Part shown: piece after piece, positions 18,086 through 27,866 of the stretch | Layout of the letters: every line of letters starts with the position of its first letter | How positions within the stretch are numbered: the first letter of the stretch is position 1 | Assembly: GCF_014191055.1 (NCBI RefSeq) | Contig: NZ_JACHWB010000012.1 | Coordinates: 1-64,000 of the forward strand | Direction: 5' to 3' | Source: Microvirga lupini | GTDB taxonomy: Bacteria; Pseudomonadota; Alphaproteobacteria; Rhizobiales; Beijerinckiaceae | DNA: 64,000 nucleotides | The notes under the pieces: generated by a model | The model's database searches: none | Told to the model about the DNA's origin: nothing | Seen by the model: only the letters and a program-made list of their open reading frames with translations | Translations under genes and position numbers: made by a program

Positions 18086-18468
18086 GCTTGTGATGCCCCA
18101 TCGAGCACTGGCGCACCCATCTTGAACCAAGCCTTCGTGATCTTTCCTCCATCGACCTCGTAGATCGCGATCACATCCACGCGACCGGGGCCGTCCGGGA
18201 ATGTGCGGGTCACGACCTCCCGGTCGATCACCAGATTGCCGACATTCATGCGGTGGATGAGCTGGCCGAAGAGGTTGGGCTCCTTGAACCGGACGACATA
18301 GCGCTCGCGGATCTGCTGCGCGCCTTCAGCCAGGAGATTGGAAGGAAACGCGAAGTACTGCGCATCCTCGCCCCAGCAGGCCATGAACGCGTCGATATTC
18401 TTCGCGTTGTACGCATTGAGCTGCCGGTTCACCACTTCGGTGGGATCGGCCTCTTGCCCTTTTGCCAT
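18082..18468 (-). CDS. NTF2-like (SnoaL/steroid isomerase fold) protein
   Basis: This is a 128-residue protein with the cone-shaped NTF2 fold pattern. A helical N-terminus (NRQLNAYNAKNIDAFMACW) is followed by the conserved short strand and a curved sheet (GRVDVIAIYEV, GKITKAWFKMG). These proteins are small-molecule binding or isomerase folds without a common activity. It is leftward, overlaps the ybgC end by 4 bases and interrupts the rightward ybgC-tolQ order. The ATG at 18468 is chosen by fold length; the open frame continues far upstream but looks non-coding. Confidence 0.7.
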   Translation of the reverse strand: MAKGQEADPTEVVNRQLNAYNAKNIDAFMACWGEDAQYFAFPSNLLAEGAQQIRERYVVRFKEPNLFGQLIHRMNVGNLVIDREVVTRTFPDGPGRVDVIAIYEVDGGKITKAWFKMGAPVLDGASQA

Positions 18469-18855
18469 GCTCGTCTCTCTTGCTCGTGATCGGGTCAAGA
18501 ATGGAGTTACGGCCAAGCTTAGACCCAGGGCAACCCAAAGCCTGCAGCGAAGCTCGTCGGTTGCCGTATCGACAGGACACGTATCTGCTCTGCCTTCAGT
18601 GCATACTACCCGGAATTTCTTTATCAATTTCAGGGTATTCCGCCTCTGCGCGGCCTCACTTAAACCAGACCTTAACCTTACTCTGTGCCTAACAGGTAAC
18701 GGTCCAGGATGATCTGAACCCCATTGGTCGGCTGCCCTTATTTTCGACAGATTCAAGGGCGAACGAGCAGTGATAAAGAAACAGATTTTCCTAGAACCAA
18801 TCTGCGGTGAGCCCTGGGGCAACCCAAGGCTGCTCGAAGAGCGAGGACGAGATTC
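18469..18855. other. Divergent intergenic region upstream of tolQ
   Basis: These 387 bases hold no gene that I can support. They are less GC-rich than the genes around them and must contain the promoters of the NTF2-like gene and of tolQRAB. A TAAA-N7-TTAACC sequence at 18661-18676 is a partial match to the CtrA cell-cycle box, too weak to call. Confidence 0.5.
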
Positions 18856-19596
18856 ATGAATCCGGCTGATGTGGCCCAGGCCGCTCCTGTGGCCCACGAC
18901 CTGTCCTTCTTTGGCCTGTTCTGGCAGGCCCATTTCATCGTCAAGCTCGTGATGATCGGCCTGCTGGCGGCCTCGGTCTGGTGCTGGGCCATCATCGTGG
19001 ACAAGACCCTGCTCTACCGCCGGTCGAAGCGCGCCATGGATCGGTTCGAGGACGTGTTCTGGTCCGGCCAGTCCCTGGAGGAGCTCTACCGCAACCTCCA
19101 GAGCCGCCCGGCCACGGGCTTGGCCGCCGTGTTCGTCGCCGCCATGCGGGAGTGGAAGCGCTCCTTCGAGGGTTCGGGCCGCTCGTTCCAGACCCTGCCG
19201 CAGCGCATCGACAAGGTGCTCGACGTCACCATCCAGCGCGAGGTGGAGCGGCTGAATGCCCGCCTGACGGTGCTGGCCTCCATCGGATCGGCCGGTCCCT
19301 ATATCGGCCTGTTCGGCACGGTGGTGGGCATCATGAACTCCTTCACCTCCATCGCCGCCTCCAAGAACACCAGCCTTGCGGTCGTGGCCCCCGGCATCGC
19401 CGAGGCGCTGTTTGCCACCGCCATCGGCCTCTTCGCGGCTATCCCGGCGGTGCTGGCATACAACAAGCTGAACTCGGAGGTCGGCAAGCTGCAGACGCGG
19501 CTCGAGGGCTTCGCCGACGAGTTCTCGGCCATCCTGTCCCGTCAGGTGGACGAGCGCATCGGCCATGCGGGCCGCTCCCCCGCCAACGCGGCCTAA
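18856..19596 (+). CDS. tolQ: Tol-Pal system proton channel subunit TolQ
   Basis: This is a 246-residue inner-membrane protein with three membrane segments: about residues 25-50, a second near the [19 protein letters not shown] motif, and a third in [20 protein letters not shown]. It forms the proton-conducting ring with TolR that energises TolA. It starts the tolQRAB run; tolR follows after 12 bases. Confidence 0.95.
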   Translation: MNPADVAQAAPVAHDLSFFGLFWQAHFIVKLVMIGLLAASVWCWAIIVDKTLLYRRSKRAMDRFEDVFWSGQSLEELYRNLQSRPATGLAAVFVAAMREWKRSFEGSGRSFQTLPQRIDKVLDVTIQREVERLNARLTVLASIGSAGPYIGLFGTVVGIMNSFTSIAASKNTSLAVVAPGIAEALFATAIGLFAAIPAVLAYNKLNSEVGKLQTRLEGFADEFSAILSRQVDERIGHAGRSPANAA

Positions 19597-19608
19597 GGAG
19601 GGTTCGGC

Positions 19609-20052
19609 ATGGCCATGATGGCAGGATCGGCAGGAGGCGGACGCCGCCGCAGGCGCTCCCGGCAGTCGGGGGTGATCAACGAGATCAACATGACGCCGTT
19701 CATCGACGTCATGCTCGTGTTGCTCATCATCTTCATGGTGGCAGCCCCCATGATGACAGCGGGCGTGCCGCTCGACCTGCCGCAGACCAAGGCCGCGCCG
19801 CTCAATTCCGACGCGACGCCGGTGACCCTGTCGATCAAGGCCAACGGCCAGGTCTTCCTGGGCGAGACGGAGCTCACGGACGAGGCCATCGTCGGCAAGC
19901 TCGCGGAAGTGTCGAAGGCGGGCTTTGACGAGCGGGTCTTCGTGCGCGGCGACAAGAAGGTGGATTACGGGCGCGTCGCCCAGGTGATGTCGATCGTCAC
20001 CACGGCAGGCTACAAGCGCGTCGCCCTCGTGACCGAGGTCGACCAGCGCTGA
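19609..20052 (+). CDS. tolR: Tol-Pal system protein TolR
   Basis: This is a 147-residue ExbD/TolR-type protein. One N-terminal membrane helix carries the essential Asp33 in [15 protein letters not shown]; a periplasmic domain follows. It couples proton flow through TolQ to TolA. GGAGGG lies 6 bases before the ATG at 19609. An unusual Arg-rich cytoplasmic stretch (RRRRRSR) precedes the helix. Confidence 0.95.
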   Translation: MAMMAGSAGGGRRRRRSRQSGVINEINMTPFIDVMLVLLIIFMVAAPMMTAGVPLDLPQTKAAPLNSDATPVTLSIKANGQVFLGETELTDEAIVGKLAEVSKAGFDERVFVRGDKKVDYGRVAQVMSIVTTAGYKRVALVTEVDQR

Positions 20053-20057
20053 GGCGG

Positions 20058-21203
20058 ATGAAAGCAAGGGGCACACACGTGGCGTTGAAGCTGAAATTCA
20101 GCACTTCGGAGCCGGGCTTCTGGGTCTCGGGCGTCGCGCATGCGGCGCTGCTGACGGCCGCGATGATCGGTCTGTCTTCCGTTGCCGAATTTCCCGAAGC
20201 GCAGGAAGGCATCCCGGTCGAAGTCATCACCGATGCCCAGCTGTCCCAGATCACCAAGGGCGAGACGAACGCCAAGGCACCGCAACCCAAGCCCCGCGCC
20301 GAGCGCGTGGCCGACAAGACCGAACTGAAGGATCCCGGCGAAGACAAGCGCGACGCGCCGGCCCCGCCGAAGCGTCCGGCCGAGATGAAGGTCGCCGAGA
20401 AGGAAGAGCCGGTGGCCGCCCAGCCCCCGCCGCCCGCGCCGCCGACCCGCTCGCAGGAAGAGAAGGCTGCCGCCGAGGCCAAGGCCGCGGAGGAAAAGCA
20501 GCTGCGGGAAAAGGCCGAAGCCGAGGCCATCGAGAAGGCCAAGGCGGCCGAGCAGGCGAAGATCGAGGCTGAAGCCAAGGCAAAGGCGCAAGCGGAGGCA
20601 AAAGCCAAGGCCGAGGCCGAAGCCAAGAAGGTCGCCGAAGCCAAGGCGAAGGCCGAGGCTGACGCGAAGGCAAAAGCTGAAGCCGAGGCGAAGAAGCTCG
20701 CGGAAGCCAAGGCCAAGGAAGAGGCCGAGGCCAAGGCGCGCAAGGAGGCCCAGCTCGCCAAGAAACTCGACATGGGCGACCTGAAGCAGTTTCTCGACAG
20801 CAAGGACAAGAGCCAGTCCACCGGCGCGACCGGCGCGGAGGTCCAGAAGACCGCCTCGCTTGGGACCGCGACCGGATCGGCCGCAAAGCTCTCTCCGAGC
20901 CTGCGCGATGCGCTGATCGGCATTCTCGTGTCGCAGATCGAGCGCTGCTACAGCGCACCGATCGCAGCCTCGGGCGGGCAGGTCACGGCGCCGGTTCTCG
21001 ACATCCGCCTGAACCAGGATGGATCGCTCAGCACCGAGCCGCGAGTCCTGCAGGCAGGAAGCTCATCGACTGATCGCGCGGTGGCGGATGCGGCCGTCAG
21101 GGCCATCCGCAAGTGCCGCCAGTTCGAGATCCCGGCGAAATTCGCGCCCTATTACACCGACTGGAAGATCCTGAACGTCCAGTTCGATCCTCCTCTCTCT
21201 TAA
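20058..21203 (+). CDS. tolA: Tol-Pal system protein TolA
   Basis: This is a 381-residue protein spanning inner membrane to periplasm. One helix near residues 20-42 is followed by a Pro/Glu-rich stretch. A long Ala/Lys/Glu coiled coil (about residues 130-245, repeated [13 protein letters not shown]) precedes a C-terminal TonB/TolA-like domain (about 275-381) that contacts TolB and Pal. TolA transmits the TolQR force during outer-membrane constriction. A GTG at 20079, with AAGGGG 7 bases before it, could be the true start and would remove 7 residues. Confidence 0.92.
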   Translation: MKARGTHVALKLKFSTSEPGFWVSGVAHAALLTAAMIGLSSVAEFPEAQEGIPVEVITDAQLSQITKGETNAKAPQPKPRAERVADKTELKDPGEDKRDAPAPPKRPAEMKVAEKEEPVAAQPPPPAPPTRSQEEKAAAEAKAAEEKQLREKAEAEAIEKAKAAEQAKIEAEAKAKAQAEAKAKAEAEAKKVAEAKAKAEADAKAKAEAEAKKLAEAKAKEEAEAKARKEAQLAKKLDMGDLKQFLDSKDKSQSTGATGAEVQKTASLGTATGSAAKLSPSLRDALIGILVSQIERCYSAPIAASGGQVTAPVLDIRLNQDGSLSTEPRVLQAGSSSTDRAVADAAVRAIRKCRQFEIPAKFAPYYTDWKILNVQFDPPLS

Positions 21204-21228
21204 AGCCCAAAGCTTGAGACAGCATCCC

Positions 21229-22554
21229 ATGATCACTCGCCTTATCTCCCGTCTTCTCTTCGCGCTGGCCGTCGTCCTGCCGATGGCGACGCTCGCCCCC
21301 TCGGCCCAAGCGCAGCTCTCCTTCCGCGTCGGACCCGGCGGGCAGTTCCAGCCCATGCCGATCGCCGTTGCCGACTTCTCCGGCGAGGGCGACATGGGGC
21401 AGCGCGTGTCGGGCATCATCAGCAACAACCTGCAGCGCTCCGGCTATTTCGCGCCGCTCGACAAGTCGCGCTTCCCCGAGCGTCCGTCGTTCGATGCCGC
21501 GCCGCGTTTTGATGCGTGGAAGATGGCGGGCGCCCAGGCGCTCGTGACCGGCCGTGTGTCGCGCGATCCATCGGGGCGGCTGCGCGCCGAGTTCCGCCTG
21601 TGGGACATCGAGACGGGCCAGCAGCTTACCGGCCAGCAATATGTGACGGACGCCAATTTCTGGCGCCGCGTCGGCCACATCATCTCGGATGCGGTCTATT
21701 CGAAGATCACAGGCTTCGGCGGCTTCTTCGACACGCGCATCGTGTTCGTCGATGAATCGGGCCCGAAGGAGAGCCGCCGCAAGCGCCTCGCCATCATGGA
21801 TCAGGACGGCGCGAACGTGCGCTACCTGACTCAAGGAGACACCTCCGTGGTGGCGCCGCGCTATTCGCCGGCCACGCAGGACATCACCTACATGTCCCAG
21901 GTCGAGGGCCAGCAGCCGCGCGTTCAGGTGATCAACCTGGAGACCGGCTCGCGCCAGGTGCTCGGCAACTTCCCCGACATGGCCTCCTCGCCGCGCTTCG
22001 GGCCTGAGGGCAGCCGCATCGTCATGAGCCTGCAGCAGGGCGGCAATGCCAACATCTTCATGATGAATCTCGGCTCGCAGGCCACCACGCGCCTGACCTC
22101 GACCGCGGCCATCGACACCTCGCCGTCCTTCTCACCGGACGGAAAGCAGATCGTGTTCGAGAGCGATCGCGGCGGCAAGCAGCAGATCTATTCCATGAAC
22201 GTGGACGGATCGGACCAGCGCCGCATCTCCTTCGGCGACGGTTCCTACTCGCAGCCGGCCTGGTCGCCGCGCGGCGACTACATCGCCTTCACCAAGCAGC
22301 GCGCCGGCGGCTTCGCCATCGGCATCATGAAGCCGGACGGTTCGGGCGAGCGCATCCTTACCGAGGGCTTCCACAACGAGAGCCCGACCTGGGCGCCCAA
22401 CGGCCAGTACATCCTGTTCTTCCGCGATCCGGGCGGACAGGCCGGCGGCAAGCTCTACATGGTCGACATCACCGGTCGCGTGGAGCAGCCGGTCCCGACG
22501 CCGTCCTTCGCGTCCGACCCGACCTGGTCGCCGCTGCTGAGCGAGTCGCGGTAA
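21229..22554 (+). CDS. tolB: Tol-Pal system periplasmic protein TolB
   Basis: This is a 441-residue periplasmic protein. The signal peptide ends at AQA (residues 26-28). An N-terminal alpha/beta domain follows, then a six-bladed propeller with repeated [12 protein letters not shown]-type blades. TolB binds Pal and is released by TolA. The ATG at 21229 (MITRL) is chosen over a TTG five codons earlier because it gives a clean signal peptide. Confidence 0.95.
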   Translation: MITRLISRLLFALAVVLPMATLAPSAQAQLSFRVGPGGQFQPMPIAVADFSGEGDMGQRVSGIISNNLQRSGYFAPLDKSRFPERPSFDAAPRFDAWKMAGAQALVTGRVSRDPSGRLRAEFRLWDIETGQQLTGQQYVTDANFWRRVGHIISDAVYSKITGFGGFFDTRIVFVDESGPKESRRKRLAIMDQDGANVRYLTQGDTSVVAPRYSPATQDITYMSQVEGQQPRVQVINLETGSRQVLGNFPDMASSPRFGPEGSRIVMSLQQGGNANIFMMNLGSQATTRLTSTAAIDTSPSFSPDGKQIVFESDRGGKQQIYSMNVDGSDQRRISFGDGSYSQPAWSPRGDYIAFTKQRAGGFAIGIMKPDGSGERILTEGFHNESPTWAPNGQYILFFRDPGGQAGGKLYMVDITGRVEQPVPTPSFASDPTWSPLLSESR

Positions 22555-22560
22555 ACCTCA

Positions 22561-22592
22561 ACCTTCCCTCCCTCCCCACAAGGGGAGGGAAA
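22561..22592. repeat. Short palindromic repeat fragment after tolB
   Basis: CCCTCCCC and GGGGAGGG pair around a short ACAA loop. The sequence resembles the right half of the CTCCCCTTGAGG elements at 17527 and 37462. It lies between the convergent tolB and hdeD genes and could act as a weak bidirectional terminator, though it lacks a T run. Confidence 0.5.
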
Positions 22593-22622
22593 GCGCGTTA
22601 ATCCTGCAAACTATATTTTCGT

Positions 22623-23237
22623 TCAAGCCCTCATCGGAGCCGCCCCAACGGTCTCGTCCTTGTGGCCCTTGAGCTTGAAGGCGAGAGCGATCAGGGAGAT
22701 GCCGAACACGAGGGCATAGGCTCCCAGCCACCAGGTCAGCACCACGGCGCCGACGATCGGGCCGAGCAGCAGCGCGATACCGAACAGGACCGAGACAATG
22801 CCGCTGAAGATCAGCCAGCCGCGGCCATAGGTCGGGTTCAGCTTGAACGCGGCCACGATCGTCAGGATGCCGGTGATCAGCGACCACACCGCCATCAGGG
22901 TGACGAAGAACAGGACCGTCAGGCCCGGCATGACGAAGGCGATGATGCCGACCAGGATGTTCAGGATGCCTCCCAGGATCAGGAGGCCCCAGCGCTGGTT
23001 GTTGGAGGCCGCCCGAATGCCGGAGACGATGCCGAAGATCCCGTCGACCAGCATATAGGCCGCGAAGACCCAGACCAGGGATAGGAGCGTGGCTCCGGGC
23101 ATGAAGAAGGCAATGAGCGCGAAGATGATGGCGAAGACGCCGCGGAGCGCCAAGGCCCACCAGTTCTGAGCCAGAAGGGCGCTCATTGCGTGAGTGCGAT
23201 CAAGGGTATCGAAAGAGCCGGTCGTCCCTGCTGTCAT
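22623..23237 (-). CDS. HdeD family membrane protein
   Basis: This is a 204-residue protein with six closely packed membrane helices and repeated GI..GI..I motifs (GGILNILVGIIAFVMPG, SGIVSVLFGIALLLGP). It matches the HdeD/DUF308 family, linked to acid resistance in Escherichia coli but of unknown biochemistry. A very good ribosome site (GGAGGACTCCT) precedes the ATG at 23237. It lies leftward between tolB and pal, splitting the tol-pal cluster. Confidence 0.85.
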   Translation of the reverse strand: MTAGTTGSFDTLDRTHAMSALLAQNWWALALRGVFAIIFALIAFFMPGATLLSLVWVFAAYMLVDGIFGIVSGIRAASNNQRWGLLILGGILNILVGIIAFVMPGLTVLFFVTLMAVWSLITGILTIVAAFKLNPTYGRGWLIFSGIVSVLFGIALLLGPIVGAVVLTWWLGAYALVFGISLIALAFKLKGHKDETVGAAPMRA

Positions 23238-23325
23238 AGGAGTCCTCCTCGGAAAAGGAATGCACTGCCTTGCACAAGATCCACGCCAAGCTTGACCGTT
23301 GGTTTCGTTTTGCTCTTCCCGGGTC

Positions 23326-24837
23326 CTACTCTCCTGGCGAAGCCTCGCCGTCCCTGATCTTCGTCAATTTCCGTCGAAGTGCAAGCTTGCGTCGTCTCAG
23401 CCGCACCCTCCGCTTGAGGCGGAAGGCCCGGATGAGCAGGGCGAGGCTCAGCCACACGAGGGCGATCACCACCGGCGAGATGATGAGAACCGGGAAGAAG
23501 GAGATGAGCGCGGCGAGCGCCAGCAGGGCGAAGCCGATGATGGCAACGCTGCTCGCCTCGGTGGCGGTCAGCGACCGCGAGTTCACCGACTTGCCGAGCG
23601 TGGTCGACAGCGCCAGGGCGCCGGCCGCGAGCCTGCGGACGCCACCCTTGGTGTAGCGATGCCCGCGGCGGGAGCGCATGTTCTTCGCCTGACGGCGACG
23701 GGACTGCCAGCCGGGAACGATCTCCGTGGCGTTGGCGAGGTCCTCGAGATACATGGCCTCCATGGCCTCTGCGAACTGGGTATCCTCGACGACGACATCG
23801 AGCTCCCAGTTGGTGGCCCAGCTCGCGAGGTTGAGGTTGGTGGAGCCCACCCGGGACCAGCGCCCGTCCGCAACGGCGGTCTTGGCGTGGAGCATCGACC
23901 CGTTCCATTCGTAGACGCGAATGCCCGCCTCGATCAGGGACCGGTAGCCGGCCCGCACCACAGGCTGGAGCGCAGGAACGTCGCTCGAGCCCGGCACCAG
24001 GATGCGCACGTCCACCCCGTCCCGCGCCGCTTCGCCCAGCGCCTGCACATAGGAGGTGGTGGCGACGAAATAGGCGTCGGTCAGCCAGAGGTTGCGCTGG
24101 GCGGTAGCCGCGATGAACTGATCGACCCGGTACGTGCGCAGCATCCCCGGCTCGCCGCTGATCACGCGGGCGGCCATCGTACCAGCGAGCGGAATCAGGT
24201 CGGGGTGGGGCAGTTCGGATTTCGGGATCGCCCGCATGCCGGCGAGCCGCCAAGTCTCCGCAAAGGCCGCATCGAGATCGGCCACCACAGGGCCTTCCAG
24301 GCAGATCCCGGTGTCGCGCCAGGGCTCATGCCCGTTCTTGCCCACCCAATTGTCCGAAATGCACAGGCCTGACACGAATCCGATGCGCCCATCGACGGTG
24401 ATGACCTTGCGGTGGTTGCGACGAACCCAGAACGGGTCGGTCAGCCGGGGCGGGTTGAAGACCTTGGCCTGGACCCCGGCTTCGCGCAGGCGCCTCCAAT
24501 AGCCGGGCAGGGCCCGGAACGACGAGCCGAGCCAATCGTAGAGCACCCGCACTGTCACGCCCGCCCGGGCCCGCTCCATCAGGGCCTCGGCGAATGCGCG
24601 GCCGCTCTCGTCGTCGGCGATGATGAAGTTTTCGAAGTGGATGACGTCTTTCGCCGAGCGGATGGCCTCGAGCCAAGCCGGGTAGTTCTCCCGCGAGTCC
24701 CTGAGCAGCGACACCGCATTGCCGTGCCGCAGATCGCTGTCGGCGATGCGCGCGAAAGCCCGCTCCAGACGCAGATCGTCGAGAGCCTTGCGGTAGCGTT
24801 GTCCAAGGGTGCCGGGCGGGGTCGTCACGATATTCAT
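23326..24837 (-). CDS. Phospholipase D-like (cardiolipin synthase family) protein
   Basis: This is a 503-residue protein with two complete HKD motifs: His142-Lys144-Asp149 in NHRKVITVDG and His317-Lys319-Asp324 in LHAKTAVADG, each followed by GS/SN-type residues. This is the bacterial cardiolipin synthase/phospholipase D arrangement. Unlike classical ClsA, there are no N-terminal membrane helices. Instead a hydrophobic C-terminal region (about residues 420-470) and a very basic tail could anchor it. Cardiolipin synthesis is likely but not proven. With hdeD it forms a leftward pair inside the tol-pal region and diverges from pal. Confidence 0.85.
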   Translation of the reverse strand: MNIVTTPPGTLGQRYRKALDDLRLERAFARIADSDLRHGNAVSLLRDSRENYPAWLEAIRSAKDVIHFENFIIADDESGRAFAEALMERARAGVTVRVLYDWLGSSFRALPGYWRRLREAGVQAKVFNPPRLTDPFWVRRNHRKVITVDGRIGFVSGLCISDNWVGKNGHEPWRDTGICLEGPVVADLDAAFAETWRLAGMRAIPKSELPHPDLIPLAGTMAARVISGEPGMLRTYRVDQFIAATAQRNLWLTDAYFVATTSYVQALGEAARDGVDVRILVPGSSDVPALQPVVRAGYRSLIEAGIRVYEWNGSMLHAKTAVADGRWSRVGSTNLNLASWATNWELDVVVEDTQFAEAMEAMYLEDLANATEIVPGWQSRRRQAKNMRSRRGHRYTKGGVRRLAAGALALSTTLGKSVNSRSLTATEASSVAIIGFALLALAALISFFPVLIISPVVIALVWLSLALLIRAFRLKRRVRLRRRKLALRRKLTKIRDGEASPGE

Positions 24838-25085
24838 GACCTCTCAACGCATAAGACGGACAATCGGCAGCAGCCCAGCTTGGCGCGGCTGTCTTAACGG
24901 TATGTATGGCGGGCTGCTCCGGAATTCATTCACAGTTGATTTACCATGACCATAACTTCCACAACTTGGCCATAATTCACCTTAATCCGGAGCCTCTCCT
25001 CAAGGTTGACGGAACCCTCCCTTAACCATCCTCCCGATATGAAAGACACAACGTTCGGCAAACGTATGTGTAAGGAGTATTGCCC

Positions 25086-25586
25086 ATGATGACGTTGCGC
25101 GCCGTCAAATTCGCCGCTGCCTTCGTCCTCGCCCTTGGGGCGGCGGCGTGTTCGTCCAACAAAGATGAGATGGCTGGCGGAGCCGGTGGCTTCGGGGCCG
25201 GTGGCGCCGCCACCCCGGGCAGCGCCCAGGACTTCGTCGTCAACGTCGGAGACCGCGTGTTCTTCGAGACCGACTCGACGGATCTGACCCCCACGGCCGT
25301 GGCGACCCTAGACAAGCAGGCCCAGTGGCTGCAGCGCTACCCCCAATACACCTTCATCCTTGAGGGCCATGCGGATGAGCGCGGCACCCGCGAGTACAAT
25401 TTCTCGCTCTCCGCCCGCCGCTCCCAGGTCGTGCGCGACTACCTGATCTCCCGCGGCATCCCGGGTAACCGCTTCCGCACCGTGTCCTACGGCAAGGAGC
25501 GCCCGGTGGCGGTCTGCAACGACATCTCCTGCTGGTCGCAGAACCGTCGCGCCGTGACGGTGCTCGGCGGCGGCGCCGGGGCATAA
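25086..25586 (+). CDS. pal: Peptidoglycan-associated lipoprotein Pal
   Basis: This is a 166-residue outer-membrane lipoprotein. The signal peptide ends at an Ala-Ala-Ala-Cys lipobox (Cys22), rather weak because Leu is not at -3. A Gly/Ala-rich linker leads to an OmpA-like domain with VFFETDS, EGHADERGTREYN and NRRAVTV, which binds meso-DAP peptidoglycan. ATG 25086 has AAGGAG 8 bases upstream. It is separated from tolB by two leftward genes and so has its own promoter region (24838-25085). Confidence 0.95.
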   Translation: MMTLRAVKFAAAFVLALGAAACSSNKDEMAGGAGGFGAGGAATPGSAQDFVVNVGDRVFFETDSTDLTPTAVATLDKQAQWLQRYPQYTFILEGHADERGTREYNFSLSARRSQVVRDYLISRGIPGNRFRTVSYGKERPVAVCNDISCWSQNRRAVTVLGGGAGA

Positions 25587-25698
25587 GGCCTCACCGGCAT
25601 CACGTCTCGTGAAATCGCAGAGCGCCGCCACAATCTCGCCGTGGCGGCGCTTTTGTGTTATCGGCCCCTCTGTCGAGGATCCTTACGGTATTCCCAGC

Positions 25699-26670
25699 AT
25701 GTTCCGACGCCTGTTTGTCTTTTTCGCCTTTGCCTTGGCTCTGGCCGCCCCCGCTGCCGCGCAGGATGCGGCCGACGCGATTGTGCGCCTGAACCGGCTC
25801 GAGAGCCAGTTCCGGCAGCTCTCCGGCCAGATGGAGCAGCTCCAGTACGAGAACCGCCAGCTCAAGGAGCAGCTGCGCAAGTTCCAGGAGGATGTGGAGT
25901 TCCGCTTCCAAGAGGGACGCGGCGGCAGTGGCTCCAGGTCCGCTCCTGCGCCGTCGACTACGACGCCGTCCCGTCCGGCCACGCCTCAGGCGCAGCCGGC
26001 CCAGCCGCAGCGCCGCAGCGACGTATTCGATCCGTCGGAGGCGCCGGGCGCCCCCGGCGCGCCGCGTCCGCTCGGCTCGACCCCGCCATCCGAGCCGCTC
26101 GCTCAAGCCGATGCCGGACGTCCGATGCCGCTACCAGGCGGGCAGTTGGCCGGGATCGGGGAACTGATCGAGCAGGACGACGCCGAGGGCGCGCCGCTCG
26201 ACCAGCATGCCGATGTTCAGGCAACCCTGCCTCAGGGCGCCATTGCCGAGCGTGCCAACCCGAGTGTGGCGGCCACCAGCGTCGGCAATCCCCGGTCTGA
26301 CTTCGACACGGCCTATGCCTCCTTCACCGCGAGGCAGTACGATCAGGCCGAGATGGGCTTTCGCCGCTTCCTGCAATCCAACCCGCGCGACAAGCTGGTG
26401 CCGGAAGCCACCTTCTGGCTCGGCGAGACCTATCTCGTGCGCAGCCGCTATCGCGAGGCCGCGGAGCAGTTCCTGAACGTCTCGGCCGAGCATCCGGATA
26501 CGCCCAAGGCGCCCGACGCGCTGCTGCGGCTCGGCATCTCCCTGAACGGTCTCGGCGCCAAGGATCGCGCCTGCGCGGTCTTCGCCGAACTCGACCGCAA
26601 GTATCCGCAGGCCTCCGCTCCCGTCCGCCAAGCCTCCGAGCGTGAGCAGAAGCGGATCAAGTGCAGCTGA
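25699..26670 (+). CDS. cpoB: Tol-Pal coordinator CpoB/YbgF
   Basis: This is a 323-residue periplasmic protein. A signal peptide (cleavage after Ala21) precedes an N-terminal trimerising coiled coil (about residues 24-75) and a long Pro/Ser/Gln-rich linker. The C-terminal TPR domain (about 200-323) has YDQAEMGFRRFL and FWLGETYLVRSRYREAAEQF. CpoB coordinates outer-membrane constriction with peptidoglycan synthesis. It lies directly after pal, its normal partner. The ATG at 25699 is chosen because it begins the signal peptide. Confidence 0.92.
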   Translation: MFRRLFVFFAFALALAAPAAAQDAADAIVRLNRLESQFRQLSGQMEQLQYENRQLKEQLRKFQEDVEFRFQEGRGGSGSRSAPAPSTTTPSRPATPQAQPAQPQRRSDVFDPSEAPGAPGAPRPLGSTPPSEPLAQADAGRPMPLPGGQLAGIGELIEQDDAEGAPLDQHADVQATLPQGAIAERANPSVAATSVGNPRSDFDTAYASFTARQYDQAEMGFRRFLQSNPRDKLVPEATFWLGETYLVRSRYREAAEQFLNVSAEHPDTPKAPDALLRLGISLNGLGAKDRACAVFAELDRKYPQASAPVRQASEREQKRIKCS

Positions 26671-26697
26671 TCCGCTGATCGTTGCAGGCTCTGCGCT

Positions 26698-27723
26698 GTG
26701 GCTCCATCCTCGCCCCCCGATGATCCGCTCTCGGATGAAGGGCTTGAGCGTCTCTTTTCCTCTCTGAACCAAGCCTCCGGCATTGTCGCCGCCGTATCGG
26801 GCGGGCCGGACTCCATGGCCCTGATGCATGGCCTCGCCCGCTGGTCCTCCATCGAACGTCGTCCTCCCGTTCACGTTGCCACCGTCGATCATGGTCTCCG
26901 GCCCGAGGCCGCCGAGGAGGCTGCCTTCGTGGCGCGGGAAGCCGCCTCTTTGGGGCTGCCGCACCGGACGCTTGTCTGGACGGGCAACAAGCCCGCGACC
27001 GGGATCCAGGAGGCTGCCCGCGAGGCCCGCTACGGCCTCCTGGTCGAGCATGCCCGCGAGGCCGGCGCCTCCCATCTCGTCACCGCCCATACCCTCGACG
27101 ACCAGGCCGAGACGGTAATGATCCGCCTGTCGCGCGGGTCGGGATTGGCGGGCCTTGCCGGGATGCGCCGGGAAACGGACCGGCGGGGCATCCGCCACGT
27201 GCGGCCGCTCCTCGGCGTCCCGAAATCATGTCTTCTCGATCGGTGTCGGGAGCAGGGATGGCGCTCCGTCACCGATCCGTCGAATGCGGACGAGCGCTAT
27301 GCCCGGGTCCGCTGGCGCAGGCTCATGCCGCTGCTTGCCGCAGAAGGGCTCACGGCCGAGCGTCTGGCGCGTCTGGCCGAGAGGATCGCCCAAGCCGACG
27401 AGGCACTTGATCTCAAGGCCCGGGAGGCTCTTGAGCGCAGCGAGCCTCATCGTGAAGCCGGGACCCTGTCGTTCCAGGGCCAAATTTTCACGGAAGAGCC
27501 CTTTGACATTGCCCTGCGGGTGCTGGAGCTGGCCTTGGCGCAGGCTGGCATGGATCTTGAGAACAGTCGTCTGCACCGGCTCGAGGTCTGCACGGAGCGT
27601 CTGCGTCAGGCCGCCGGGGCGGGAGAGGCCCTGAGCCTCACCATCGCGGGCGCCCACCTGCGCCTGACCTCATCCGGAAGGGTGTCCGTCGGGCCGGAAC
27701 CGCCACGTCAGCGAGGCCGTTAG
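26698..27723 (+). CDS. tilS: tRNA(Ile)-lysidine synthase
   Basis: This is a 341-residue N-type ATP-pyrophosphatase that modifies C34 of the CAU-anticodon tRNA-Ile to lysidine, switching its decoding from AUG to AUA. The P-loop SGGPDS is at residues 34-39, and the conserved [10 protein letters not shown] and RWRRLMPLL regions follow. The start is GTG 26698. It lies 27 bases after cpoB and before ftsH, the usual order in Rhizobiales. Confidence 0.93.
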   Translation: MAPSSPPDDPLSDEGLERLFSSLNQASGIVAAVSGGPDSMALMHGLARWSSIERRPPVHVATVDHGLRPEAAEEAAFVAREAASLGLPHRTLVWTGNKPATGIQEAAREARYGLLVEHAREAGASHLVTAHTLDDQAETVMIRLSRGSGLAGLAGMRRETDRRGIRHVRPLLGVPKSCLLDRCREQGWRSVTDPSNADERYARVRWRRLMPLLAAEGLTAERLARLAERIAQADEALDLKAREALERSEPHREAGTLSFQGQIFTEEPFDIALRVLELALAQAGMDLENSRLHRLEVCTERLRQAAGAGEALSLTIAGAHLRLTSSGRVSVGPEPPRQRGR

Positions 27724-27774
27724 CCGAAATCTTAGCTAAAGCCATCGGATATGTCGCAGAGGCGCCGCATTCCC

Positions 27775-27803
27775 TTGGCAAGGCGAGACGGTGTGCCTAC
27801 ATT
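27775..27803 (+). promoter_or_regulatory. Candidate ftsH promoter
   Basis: TTGGCA (27775-27780) and TACATT (27798-27803) are 17 bases apart, a good vegetative-type promoter 64 bases upstream of the ftsH start. It resembles alphaproteobacterial housekeeping or heat-shock promoters; the two cannot be told apart by eye. Confidence 0.5.
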
Positions 27804-27866
27804 GAGTTTAGCCGCGCGGGGAGACCTCCTCACGCTTTCTCTCCCTCTGGGGCAGAACCTGATCAG

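Noticed and set aside
18661-18676. CtrA-like box upstream of tolQ
   Set aside because: The consensus TTAA-N7-TTAAC is met only as TAAA-N7-TTAACC; with an exact first half the spacing is 8.
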